A stretch of 64,000 nt of DNA from Tetrapyrgos nigripes. Taxonomy: Eukaryota > Basidiomycota > Agaricomycetes > Agaricales > Campanellaceae. This document shows, one piece after another, positions 9,770 to 19,623 of this stretch (within the stretch, counting starts at the first letter, position 1; the number at the start of each line of letters is the position of its first letter). Location: positions 744,001 to 808,000 of the forward strand of contig JAACJM010000004.1 of the NCBI GenBank assembly GCA_013368315.1, in the 5' to 3' direction. The translations under genes and the position numbers were made by a program. Below the pieces are notes generated by a model. It was not told where the DNA came from. It worked only from the letters and a program-made list of their open reading frames with translations, and did no database searches.

Positions 9770-12434
9770 TCATCTCCTAGCAGTACCGCCTCGCTTCCCC
9801 ACCAACTCAACCTCACTCTCCCTCACAATCTTCTCAATCTCAGCCCTAATCTCTCCCAAATTCCTCCTCAAAGTCTTCGCATCTTCAAACTTTCTATGAG
9901 CAGTCGCCTCTTCCACAAACGACTCCAACAACAACTCTTGTTCAAGCAACGGTTGAAGTTTCATCGAAAGTTCTGAAGGTGGGTCGAGTTTGGTTCCATT
10001 TATAATAGTTCCTTCGTCTTCTCCCTCCCCTCCTGCACCTCCTTCCTTCCCTTTACCTCCTTTACCTGTCCTTTCCTTCTCAGAATCAGTCTTACTGTTA
10101 CTAGACTGCTTAGGAATAGCCTGTAAAGGAAACATATGTTGCTGCAAAAAGACATTCGCTCTCGTCATTACAGCTAGTTGGATGCGATCTTGTGAAGAAC
10201 CGGGTTTGCAGGGTAAAGAGCGTATCCTTTTGGATAAAGCGTCGTATTGAGCGAAGAGGTCTAAAAGTCGTTTTCGAGCGACGTTGGCTTCGTGAGTGGG
10301 TATTGATTGAGGGGATATTGTTCCGAGGTCTTTACTAAAAATGCGTAGAGGTAGAGAGGATACAGGTAAGCAAGGCAGGGTTGTCTAGGATTAGAAAAGT
10401 AAGACGCACTTGAGACTGAGGATGAGTTCTTGGAATTGGGGAGAGAGTCTTCTAGTTCCTTCTCGAGGGATATGAAGGCCTGTAATAATTGTAAGAAGAG
10501 TTGCTGCTCACGAGAGTAACATACGCACATCATATAATCTCGCAAACATGGGAATGATAGACATTTCACGCAAATATTGTTGCCGTCTAGATCGCAGAAA
10601 AAGTAAAAATGAGAAGGTTTGAAGTATTGAGACGGAGGACTTACAACAGAACAGGCCTGCAATCTCTGCATATCCTCACACCTTTCAGAAACTTCTCTTC
10701 CTCCTCTTCCTCCTCCACTCTTGTACCATTACCTTTCACAGACGATCCCCCACCCGAATTCATACTAACCGTCCTCCGTCTCCTCACTCCATAATCCACA
10801 CCCTCACCAACCTCCTCAATCCTCCTCTGCCCTCTTGGTCCCTCAACAACAAACAACGACGAACAAGGCACCGCTTTCCCTTTCCCCTCTTTCCCCGGAA
10901 CAACAACATACCCAGGCGTAGCAGGCAACGAACAAATAATCCTTCCACACAACCTACAATGATGTTTTCTATTCGTAATCGGATGAAACGAAGCGAGACA
11001 GATTCGGCATTTCGATACATCGGCGTCTTCTTCCCAGGGTGTTATACGTTGTTCGGCGTTTCTTATGTCGCTTTTGCGAGAAGCGGTGGATGTGGAGTTG
11101 GATGGGGATAAGACACTTCGAAGAAGGTTGTCGCCGACACTTTTGCGGATGTCGTCCATGCTCATGTCGAAGAACGAGGAAGTACGCCGACGCTCTGACC
11201 TTTGTTTTGGAGTGATTTGAGGTCGGAGTAGTTCCTTTGTACCAGTTTCATTGCCAGAACCCTTCTCTGAAAGAAGGTTCTCCCGGTTCGGGAAAATGCA
11301 ATGCGATTAGTTTTTCTAATCGTCTCTCCAGCTTCGTTCTCTCTATCCGTTTACTAGAATCGGATTCTGGACCATCTCGAGCAAGGCGACGAAGAGAGAG
11401 AAAGTCGTCTGTACGGGGACGATAAACACCTTTGGGTTGAAAACCGGACGATAAGGTGTGGGTGTTACTTGTCGGTGTGATGGGGGTGTTCTACTCGGAG
11501 ATCGGGCGGAAGTGGGACGAGAAACGCCGAGTGAATAAGCAGGAGACTGGGATTGAGATGGAGGAAGGGGAACTGAGGTGGGTGTAGGTGCAGAGATTGA
11601 GGGTGACGATGATATTGGTAAAGAGGAAGTACGATGATGTGGTGAAATGACTGTAGGAGGATGTTGTGGTTGGGGTGCAGGAAGTGACTCTATGGCATGT
11701 GGAGACTGTGGCGACTGTGTTGGGGAAGGAGAAGATTGACGTGTCGAATCGCGGGCTAATGGAGAAGGAGTGATGGGATTGGTGTTCAGTCTAGGCGCTT
11801 GTGAAGGGGAGAGTAAGAGACTATTCGGTCTACTGGATGTAGGATTTCGTGGGAGGTCCATTGCAGAGGACATGGACACGGGACGGGAAGAAGGAGTATT
11901 TCTAGGTACACGTCTAAATGTAGACGTCTTACGAAGCGTTGAAGGTGCTGATGTGGTAGGTACTGCGCTGGATGATGACGCCGCACTGGGACCAGGTCGA
12001 GGCGATGTATCATTGCTGGACGATGCAATGGCTTCTGAAATAACAAGTTCTGATTGAACGCGTATGACAGGAGGTGTTGGTGACGAGGACACTTTGGTTC
12101 CGTCATTGAGAGTCACTGACTCCGAGGACTGACGAGAATCTGATGCAGCAACAATGCCATTCGTGGCAGATCCATTAGCCGTAGGAAGCGTAGGTACTGG
12201 ATAGGTTCCGAAGGATGAGCTTCAGGATCTGGTTCTGGAGGAGTAGGTTTGAGGCTGAGGTCAGAAGGTTCAGCAGGGATAGTAGTTAGAGCGCCATTGG
12301 GGTTGGGTGGAATGCCATTAGTGAGATTAGAGCCAGACAAGTGTTTTGAGTGTCTTTTGGACTAGACAGCAATGAGAATAGACTGCGAACGGAGAAAGAC
12401 GACGAACCTTGTAGGGCTGGTAGGGAACTGACAT
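9770..12434 (-). pseudogene. PEP7: FYVE/rabenosyn-type vacuolar sorting protein (PEP7/VAC1-like), frame-disrupted
   Basis: The family binds phosphatidylinositol 3-phosphate and Rab GTPase and tethers vesicles in Golgi-to-endosome traffic. Recognisable parts in order: N-terminus MSVPYQPYK, a Pro/Ser-rich linker, PKGVYRPRTDDFLSLRR in a shifted frame, RTKLERRLEKLIALHF, a FYVE finger (CRICL, RKHHCRLCGRIIC, RICRDC), FARLYDAFISLEKELEDSLP, and the Rab-binding C-terminus (RANVFLQQHMFPLQ to the stop at 9770). Typical short introns are present. The conserved reading jumps frame about five times, near 12210, 11444, 11267, 11165 and 10440. Each jump needs one added base and none is explained by an intron. 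Either the gene is decaying or the sequence has errors here; neighbouring genes show none. It is divergent from twinfilin with a 54-base gap. Confidence 0.75.
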
Positions 12435-12488
12435 CGTGGTCTATGTGAGATTGTGACGTATTGATTCCGCGGTCTTACTCCTTCCAAC
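12435..12488. promoter_or_regulatory. 54-base bidirectional gap between PEP7 and TWF1
   Basis: The start codons of PEP7 (minus) and twinfilin (plus) are 54 bases apart. Any shared promoter is very compact or extends into coding sequence. No TATA box was seen. Confidence 0.4.
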
Positions 12489-13810
12489 ATGTCTGCATCC
12501 TCCGGGATCACAGTCAGCCCAGAACTTACCTCTACATTCTCTGAAGCAGTCGAATCCCAGCAGACCAGATTCCTCAAGATATCTATTCTCAATGGTATTA
12601 CTGGGATTCCTCGCAACCTACTACTGTTAATCATCGAGCAGAATCTCTCGTACATGACCTTTCCGTTCCTCTCCAGGGAACTCTCGAGAGCGACTTTGCA
12701 AATTTGCGAGAAATCTTAGAAGACAATGTACCTGCATATGTCCTCGCAAAGACGGACTCTCCCAATCAATGGACGGCCATCTACTACGTCCCAGATACAG
12801 CCAAAGTTCGTGAAAAGGTGTGTATCATCTTCACCAGCTACCCAGATCGTATGCTGACAGTCATTGGCACAGATGCTCTACGCCTCAACACGCTCTTCTC
12901 TCCTAAAATCCCTCGGCTCAACGCTATTCAATGATTCCATCTTCGCCACCTCCAAAGACGACCTCACTCCTGAAGCATACAAGGCTCACCTCGCTCATCT
13001 CGCTGCCCCGAAACCACTTTCTGCACGAGAGAAAGAATTAGAGGATATCAAAGCCGCTGAACGAGAGTCCGGTACGAGTACCCCGTATGAAGGAGCTCGT
13101 AAGATGGCTAGTCCGCTTGTAACTGGCCATGGGTTAAATTGGAGTGAAGAGGTAGAACAGGCTGTCAAAGCGCTGGGAGAGGATGAGGAGGAGAAGATTC
13201 TTGTTATTGTGAGTACAAAGGCTATTTTCCGCGTCTATAATCATCTCAACGATTTTCTACAATGCAGATGATTGATGTCAAAACCGAAACACTCAAACTC
13301 TCTAATACTATCACCGGCGGTGCCAGTTCTCTCAAGACTGCTTTACCAAGTTCAGAACCATGCTACGCGTTCTTTGCTTGGAATCATTCATACAGCAACT
13401 CGCCCAAACGTGAACTTGGTATGTCTGTTGTTATATTCGTTCTTCGCAAGTACTCATATCTACATCGCGTCACCGCAGTCTTCATCTACTCCTGCCCCTC
13501 CACCTCACCCGTCAAACACCGCATGATATACTCTTCCGGTTCAGCGGCTGTAGCGCATGGGTTGAAAACCATCTTATCCTCGTCCTCTTCTTCAATTTCT
13601 GTAGCATCTAGAAGAATAGAAACCTCCGATCCTTCGGAAGTAGATGAGGAGTTTATTAAGGATGGGTTGGGTTATGATGGTGTTGGCGGTGGGTCTCAAG
13701 AGCAAGCAGGTTCGACGGTAATTAGCAGTGTAGAGGGCCGAGCACCTTTACCGAGTGAAGACAGGAAAGCGTTTGCTAAACCTAGAGGACCGGCGAGGAG
13801 GAGGCCATGA
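12489..13810 (+). CDS. TWF1: Twinfilin, actin monomer-binding protein
   Basis: Binds ADP-actin monomers and caps filament barbed ends at cortical actin patches. Five exons (12489-12594, 12642-12817, 12873-13208, 13268-13418, 13479-13810) sum to 366 residues, close to the family norm of about 330-360. There are two ADF/cofilin-homology domains, roughly residues 5-140 and 175-310. Family blocks include DNVPAYVLAK, YVPDTAKVREKMLYASTR, AAPKPLSAREKE, EPCYAFFAWNHSY and FIYSCPSTSPVKHRMIYSS. The C-terminus is basic (KPRGPARRRP), as in twinfilins that bind capping protein and phosphoinositides. All splice joins keep frame, so the sequence is clean right up to the broken PEP7 gene. Confidence 0.95.
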
Positions 13811-14254
13811 TGGATGTAGTGTTGAGATGAGAGAGATGGACACGCATTTAGGAAGTATTAGTACGCCCAAGTAGCGCCCAAAGACTGGCGAAGGCGAAAT
13901 CATGTTACAGTAGAACCTTTGTAGGAAACTCAATCGGAATAAGACTTGAAGTGTATTGTTGTACAATTTTTGTTGTGGCTCCGGGTTTTTCGACGCGACG
14001 CGACTTTGGACGAGGTGCCATCGCTTGCAGTTAACTGGATGTCATCTTCCTTGACCAATCGCACATATATGGCGTGAGGCCGAGTGCTCTTGGCCAGTTT
14101 TGCGCGGCGCGCGCACGCGAGCTGACTTTTGCGTGACTTGTGATCACGTGAGAGTGTGGTTGGGTGGCACTGGAATCTGGATAGCGTTTTGTTCCTCCTC
14201 CTTCTTTGCTTTCATCGAAGGACCCTCCGTCTGTTTCTCATATTCCATTTTGAC
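13811..14254. other. Twinfilin 3' flank and upstream region of the repeat-flanked block
   Basis: Contains direct repeat copy A (13931-14076) followed by a GC-rich stretch with GCGCGGCGCGCGC. No coding potential was recognised before the ATG at 14255. Confidence 0.5.
13931..14076 (+). repeat. Direct repeat copy A
   Basis: About 146 bases nearly matching 17171-17301 in the same orientation. Shared blocks include CAATCGGAATA, ACAATTTTTGTTGTGG, TTTTTCGACGCGACGCGACT, TTTGGACGAGGTGCCATCGC and TTCCTTGACCAATCGCACAT, with a few small indels. It lies just downstream of twinfilin; copy B lies upstream of the oxidoreductase gene. Confidence 0.9.
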
Positions 14255-15992
14255 ATGCCTCCGAAAGTAAGTCCCAATTTCAGTTTACCAACAATATTTA
14301 ATTCCCGTGTTAGAGGAAAGCCGCCTCAAAGAAGAACATCAGCAAAACTACAAGTGGACTTTTCGGTACTTCTGAGAGTTTTTTGTCACTTTTTGTCACT
14401 TTTTGTCACTCTTCGTCACTTTTTCTCGTGAGGACTTTTTCTGGACTTTTTTTTGGGAGTACTTTTTTAGGACTTTTACTTATTATGGGACTTTTTTCTA
14501 CTTATGTTAGTTGCAAGAACTTTTGGTTGTACTTTTTTTGACTTTTGGCTGAGGGGTTGCAACTGTACGAGATCAGCTTCCCCAGTGCAGTCTTCCACCT
14601 GCCGCTCCAGGTGCTTCGAGTTCGTACGTTACAACGAACCTGAGGTGCAGAACTCCGCAAATCGTCAAGCCTGAAGTCATATTTGCATATAGAGGGGAAC
14701 ATGAAGCTGGTCATAGTGACGGGGTCGGAAAGGGAGTTGGGGGGACGGCTTGGATATAAGTATAGGTAACGGTAACAACGAACCTCGGTCCTCTGCAGAA
14801 ATTTTCGTCGACGCAGTTTGAAACTCCGCCACCCACCTATACAGTTGCGATCACATGCAGTTTGTTTTGTTAACCCTTCCCTCCACGTCGTTCGTCTCTC
14901 CGAATTCTTCCTAGCATTTTCTTTCGCGTCTGCCGGTCCTTGGTATGCCTATCTTCGTCTTCTGGGTTACTGATCATGACAAACACTGACTGCTTACTTT
15001 TAAGCTGCACTCTGGAGTATCGGAGAAGGTTTTGGGAGTAGCCCCGCAATTTGAAGGTAGTCGTGACAGGCTTGGTCGTTGCTTCGGAACTCCAGGTGCG
15101 TTCTTAGTGTCTCTTCAAAACTCGGCTTGACCTAACTACATAACCCAGAATATTTCGTCACCCAGGTGTCTGTTGAAGATATTGTTTCCCTCTGTACGTT
15201 CATGCCTTCTCAAGTGCTACCTTAATACTGACTCTGTTCTTACAGATATGTGAGCCGGCTTCATATTAGTCTGACCAGTCTTCACGCTGTGGGATTTTTA
15301 TGTATCTTACTTAGTACTAGTAGCATAGTCTGCTCTGCCTGTATGTATCTACATATGTATAGATGCATTTTTCAGCTACTTCTACTGAGGTAAGAGAGCA
15401 ACTTTTCGCAGTCTTACTGACGTCTTTTCAGTACTTTTTGGTGTGGACTTTTTGTGGACTTTTGAGGACTTCTTGAGGACTTCCATAAGCGATTGGACTT
15501 GCCTTTTAAAAGTCATTTGGGTAGTCCCAAAAGTACGAAAAAAGTCAGAAAAAGTCATGAAAAGAACGAAAAAGTTGACTTGTATTTTTGCTGATGAACG
15601 CGTCTGCCACCGCGTCCAAGGCTACGGCAACCGCGAAAAAAGCGAAGAAACAGGCCCCCGAGTCATTAGAGGTACGTATTTCTTTCATAAGTTGACTATA
15701 TATCTCTTAAACGCGTCAAAGACTGCCGTCGTCGTGACTGGTGCTAAACATGGTCGCGGTGACCGTGACGAAAATGAGGAGGAGGACGAACCTCCCAAGA
15801 AGAGCGCTAAACAGACTGATGGTAATAAAGCAAAAGGACTTTTGGATAAGGTTTGTCTTCTGACAATGCTCAAGAGCTCAAGGGTGATGTCGCCCTGCGA
15901 ATCTGTGATAGAAATCTTCCAAAGAGTCCACACCTATTTTTGCTGGACGTTTCAATGTCTTCTCTTGGGCAGTTGCAAGAGCGCCCCTTCAA
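14255..15992 (+). other. Possible 5' exons of the acidic orphan gene, interrupted by a TIR element
   Basis: ATG at 14255 begins MPPK, then a clean intron (GTAAGT to TTAG) and RKAASKKNISK, a basic nuclear-like start. This frame runs into the TIR element. Beyond it, from about 15596, come NASATASKATATAKKAKKQ, an intron, and VTGAKHGRGDRDENEEEDEPP. The two parts could be one lysine/alanine-rich N-terminus split by the element. A further stretch at about 15850-16000 (ELKGDVALRICDRNLPKS) is in a different frame from the main exon at 15993. I cannot build a single uninterrupted model, so the gene may be broken or wrongly spliced by me. Confidence 0.35.
14349..15584. mobile_element. 1.24-kb element with terminal inverted repeats and TA flanks
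   Basis: The left end reads TACAAGTGGACTTTTCGG. The right end, reverse-complemented, reads TACAAGTCAACTTTTTCG. Both arms continue for about 150-200 bases in reiterated GACTTTTT/GTCACTTTTT units, in opposite orientation at the two ends. If the termini are CAAGT, the outer TA on each side fits a TA target duplication. The interior (about 14.55-15.35 kb) has no transposase-like frame, so this would be a non-autonomous DNA element. It sits within or between putative exons of the acidic gene. Confidence 0.6.
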
Positions 15993-16700
15993 ATGGACTA
16001 CACGAGCGATGGGCTCGAAACCTACCCCGAGGTCATCTTCAAGAAGTTGACTGCTAACGACGCTACAGACAAGAGTGTCGGACGGATTGCAGTTCTTTCC
16101 CTGCCCGAAAGACGTGCAACCGATGAAGAGAAGGACGGTTCAGACTCGGATTGCGAATTCGACTGTTATGCGGTTGGTCGGTTCAACGGGACCAATAGCA
16201 AAGACCGAGAAGGAGATGGAGACGACGAAGACGAAGACAAAGACAAAGACGAGGAAGGAAATGACGAAGGTGATGACGAAGATGACGAAGCTAGCGAGGA
16301 AGTGGACTATAAACGATGCCCTTATGACCTGAACCTTGTCGACATCGACCTTGTCAAGGGTCTCAAGTTTGATGATACCGAATTCGAGCTCTTCCCGGAA
16401 CATATTGGATTTGGTGGCCCAGCACTGAAAGACGAGAAGGAAAGCATTGGTATCTCAGGGACACTGGTAATGAGGGAAGAGGCATGTGGCATTGAGAATG
16501 CGGATGGACTGTTCAAGATGCGCCGTCTCTGGAAGGGACAGGATGGCTCCGAACTATTCGAGGGTTATCTTTCCTTTGATATCGACTTCAATATGCTCTT
16601 GAAGCATCGGTACTATATGGGTCAAAGGAAACGGCATAGCGGTGCAGACAAGCAGCACAAGGTGCACTTTTGGGCGACGAGAAAAGGGATCTCAGGATGA
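15993..16700 (+). CDS. Acidic orphan protein (main exon)
   Basis: An uninterrupted 235-codon frame from ATG 15993 to the stop at 16700. It has a strongly acidic low-complexity tract at about residues 75-110 (runs of Asp/Glu with Lys), then a non-repetitive C-terminal domain of about 120 residues (LVDIDLVKGLKFDDTEFELF, then LFKMRRLWKGQDGSELFEGY, then HKVHFWATRKG). I do not recognise the family. The composition suggests a nuclear protein. It probably has upstream exons, since the sequence before the ATG also looks coding. It lies wholly inside the block bounded by the direct repeats, hinting that it arrived with that block. Confidence 0.55.
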   Translation: MDYTSDGLETYPEVIFKKLTANDATDKSVGRIAVLSLPERRATDEEKDGSDSDCEFDCYAVGRFNGTNSKDREGDGDDEDEDKDKDEEGNDEGDDEDDEASEEVDYKRCPYDLNLVDIDLVKGLKFDDTEFELFPEHIGFGGPALKDEKESIGISGTLVMREEACGIENADGLFKMRRLWKGQDGSELFEGYLSFDIDFNMLLKHRYYMGQRKRHSGADKQHKVHFWATRKGISG

Positions 16701-16951
16701 GAAAGGCAATCTAATCGTTTTATTTTTCTGTAATTTACACCATTGAATCTCCCCAGATACCGAGTGTACATGGCTGTGTATATTTTTTGTGCCCTTCCCT
16801 AATCTTGTTACAAATGTCAACTATATTTCTTGCTTCGCCGATGTTTTCACTGCTGAAATCGTCCCTGACCTCAACCGATAATGTTCGTGTTAAAACTAAC
16901 AGCGAGTTTATAATGCATGTTCAGTGAAGGGATATCTGTTGAGTATTGACT
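16701..16951. other. 3' flank of the acidic gene
   Basis: AT-rich; no gene recognised. It separates the acidic gene from a doubtful small minus-strand frame. Confidence 0.4.
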
Positions 16952-17095
16952 TCAAGACGTCCTATATAGTATGAACTCGGCGACATACTTACTCGTCGTC
17001 AAACTCATCGCTGAAGCTTCCGAAACGCATAGCGAGAACGCGACAACGACGACGAGGGTGAAAAACAAGCCAGTAGAGTTGGTTCTCGACGACAT
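16952..17095 (-). CDS. Possible small secreted peptide (doubtful)
   Basis: A 47-codon frame whose first 30 residues look like a signal peptide: hydrophobic GLFFTLVVVVAFSLCVSEA followed by Ala-Met. A GTAAGT inside the frame could be a splice donor, so further exons may exist toward 16.85 kb. No homologue is recalled. It could be a chance frame inside the repeat-flanked block. Confidence 0.22.
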   Translation of the reverse strand: MSSRTNSTGLFFTLVVVVAFSLCVSEASAMSLTTSKYVAEFILYRTS

Positions 17096-17170
17096 TTTGG
17101 GCAGCCTGCCAGTGTCATTTCCCCGTCAGCAGCGCTGGGTGCCGCCTTACCCAACAACGTTCATGTAAAG

Positions 17171-17301
17171 CAATCGGAATAGGACTTGAAGTGTACAATT
17201 TTTGTTGTGGCTTAGGTTTTTCGACGCGACGCGACTTTGGACGAGGTGCCATCGCTTCAAGTTGCAGTTACGTCTTCCTTGACCAATCGCACATATGGCG
17301 T
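17171..17301 (+). repeat. Direct repeat copy B
   Basis: Partner of 13931-14076, same orientation, separated by about 3.1 kb. It ends about 110 bases before the start codon of the Gfo/Idh oxidoreductase, so it probably lies in that gene's promoter. Copy A may be a displaced piece of the same promoter. Confidence 0.9.
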
Positions 17302-17411
17302 ATCCTCGGGACCTCATCGTTCTTCCATCAGTAGCACTTCTACTCAAGACTCTCACCACCAACTCACCACTAAAGACTTGCTAAAGAATCAAGACTGTCT
17401 GAATCTGGAAC

Positions 17412-19336
17412 ATGGCAGAAGCAGAATCAAACTCAAAGCCTCTGATCTTCCGCTGGGGAATAATCTCCACTGGAGCTATCGCTGCTGCGTTTGCCAAGGT
17501 ACGTAGTCCTTACGCGAACCTTGCACAATAATAATTGAGTGCGCCGTGTACTCATTACTGACTTGGTTTTACTTCATGGTTTACTTCACAGGATATGCAA
17601 GTTGATCCCAAAACGTATGTAACGGAACGTTATCCTATCCGTCTCAAATCCATCTCATCAGATTCATATCAATTGTCACTCATCTCATCACACTGAATGA
17701 CTGATTCCTGACTGAACCACTGGATCACCGAACGTTAACAAATCACCACCGGTCGGGTATTTCCTTGGGTACTTCCTTTCAATTGGGTACCATAGACGAA
17801 ATATCCACGATATCATACACAAAGTTACAGTCGTAGGCTCGAGGGATGTATCCACTGCGAAGAAATTTGTGGATACTTACTTTGGGGATGACAACAACGT
17901 TAACGATGGGTCCGGGAAGCCCAAGGCGTATGGATCGTATCAAGAGGTGTATGAAGATCCGGTAAGAGCTTAATGTGCTTGTCTGTAGGTTTACAACTGA
18001 TTGGAAGGACCGATTTCTGATTTGGTGTACTCTTGAGTGTAGGAAGTAGATGCTGTCTATATCGGTGAGTTCTTCCTACTAGCCACATACTACTATACTC
18101 TTCTCAGACTCCATCTCTCATACAACACACACATCTACGCACACAGGCACACCTCACACCTCGCACTACACCTGTGCCCTTCACGCCTTCACCTCCAAAA
18201 CCCCCAAACACGTACTCCTCGAAAAACCCATAACAACAAACGCTGCAGAGTTACGTTCGTTGATTCAAAAAGCTAAAGAAAACAATGTATTTTTGATGGA
18301 AGCGATGTGGACGAGGTTTCAGCCTCTTGTGATGGAGGTTAAAGCTATTAATGAGAGTGGGGATTTGGGAAGGCCGGTAGCGCTTCAGGCGGATTTGTCG
18401 GGGGATTTTGATATTGAGAGTGAGTTGGGTTTGATTTCTTTTTTTTTGAGTTGATAACAGCGTACTAATAATATTGACCGTGATTTTTCTCTCTAGATAT
18501 CCCAGTAACTCATCGCATTTTGGATCCGCACCTGGGAGGAGGTGCCTTGCTTGACCTGTGAGTAAGCTTGATATATCCGTGGATCGGTTGACAAAGAAAT
18601 AATAATATTTTTTATCTGTAGTGGTCCTTACCCTCTCGTTTGGGTACGTTTTCCTTCATTTTCATTCTGCTCATTTAACGTGTATCTGTACCCACAGGCC
18701 ATAATTGCCTTGTACGAACACCCACTCAATGACTTGAAAACCCCCACCGTCACAGGCTCAATGCTCAAAACCCCTATAACAGGCGTCGATTCCAACACGT
18801 CCTTCACGCTCAACTTCTTCCAATCGAAGATCGTTGCCCAGGCAGTGTTGAGTTGTAACATTAACGTTGATGCGACAGATCCTGGAGTGACGATTAGGTA
18901 TGAGAAAGGAGAGATTAGGATTAGGAAACCGATATATTGTCCGAAAGAGTTTGAGGTGGAGTATAGGGAGAAGGGGAAGGTGATGAAGGTTGTTAAGAGG
19001 AGGTTTGAGTATGTTGGAGGGTGAGCGGGTCTATGTTGCTGCTAGTCTGCATTTGATGGGTGAATGACTGACGCGTCGTGACTTTTTTTGTGGTTCTGTT
19101 TGTAGAGGGTGGCATTTCCAAGCTGATGAAGTAGCACGATGCGTAAGGGATGGAAAGCTCGATAGTGATACCTGGAGTCACCAAAAGAGTTTGCTAGAGA
19201 TGGAGATCTTTGATGAGGTGAGCGTACCGTGATCGGTGCCGGCGTTGTTTTAGGTTGACATCTCGACATGCAGGTTCGGCGACAATGCTCGTATGGACTA
19301 CCTCCTGGCGTCGAAAAGGTGGTCGAAGCGGAATGA
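17412..19336 (+). CDS. Gfo/Idh/MocA oxidoreductase (dihydrodiol dehydrogenase / NADP-xylose dehydrogenase type)
   Basis: NAD(P)-dependent oxidation of a sugar or cyclic diol; the substrate cannot be set from sequence. Ten exons sum to 383 residues, the usual size. The N-terminal Rossmann fold starts with RWGIISTGAIAAAFAK (about residues 14-29), followed by VTVVGSRDVSTAKKF. The family EKP signature is in HVLLEKPITTNAAE, then FLMEAMWTRFQP and GGGALLDLGPYPLVWA. The C-terminal domain ends GGGWHFQADEVARCVRDGK. Two exons are only 22-23 bases, and all joins keep frame. The start at 17412 is the first ATG of the exon. Confidence 0.9.
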
Positions 19337-19623
19337 GGATTAGAGGTAGTCCCGACTTTTATTTGATAGCCGTTGGTGTGTGATAAGGAACGGCACTAAC
19401 GACGTCATGCATGCCTGTAGGCTGCAGGATACTTATAATGGACGGTCGCGCGGTCTCCCCCGGGAGTCTGCTATATAGACGACTTGTACTATACCAACGT
19501 GGGCGCAAGTAGATAGTAATGATCATAATGGCAACGCTGGGCCTGTAAGAGCCACCGTTAGAGAGCTTACATAATCGGGTATTTGAGAAGACTTGTGTGC
19601 GCTTTGGGTTGGCCAACGCGACG

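Noticed and set aside
12200..12220. Explaining the first PEP7 frame jump by an intron
   Set aside because: The only upstream GT sites give either a stop codon or the wrong phase after the candidate AG, so a lost base is the simpler reading.
14255..16700. One continuous spliced gene from MPPK to the acidic exon
   Set aside because: I could not find a set of GT-AG introns that keeps frame across the TIR element and the stretch at 15.85-16.0 kb, so only the main exon is called as coding.
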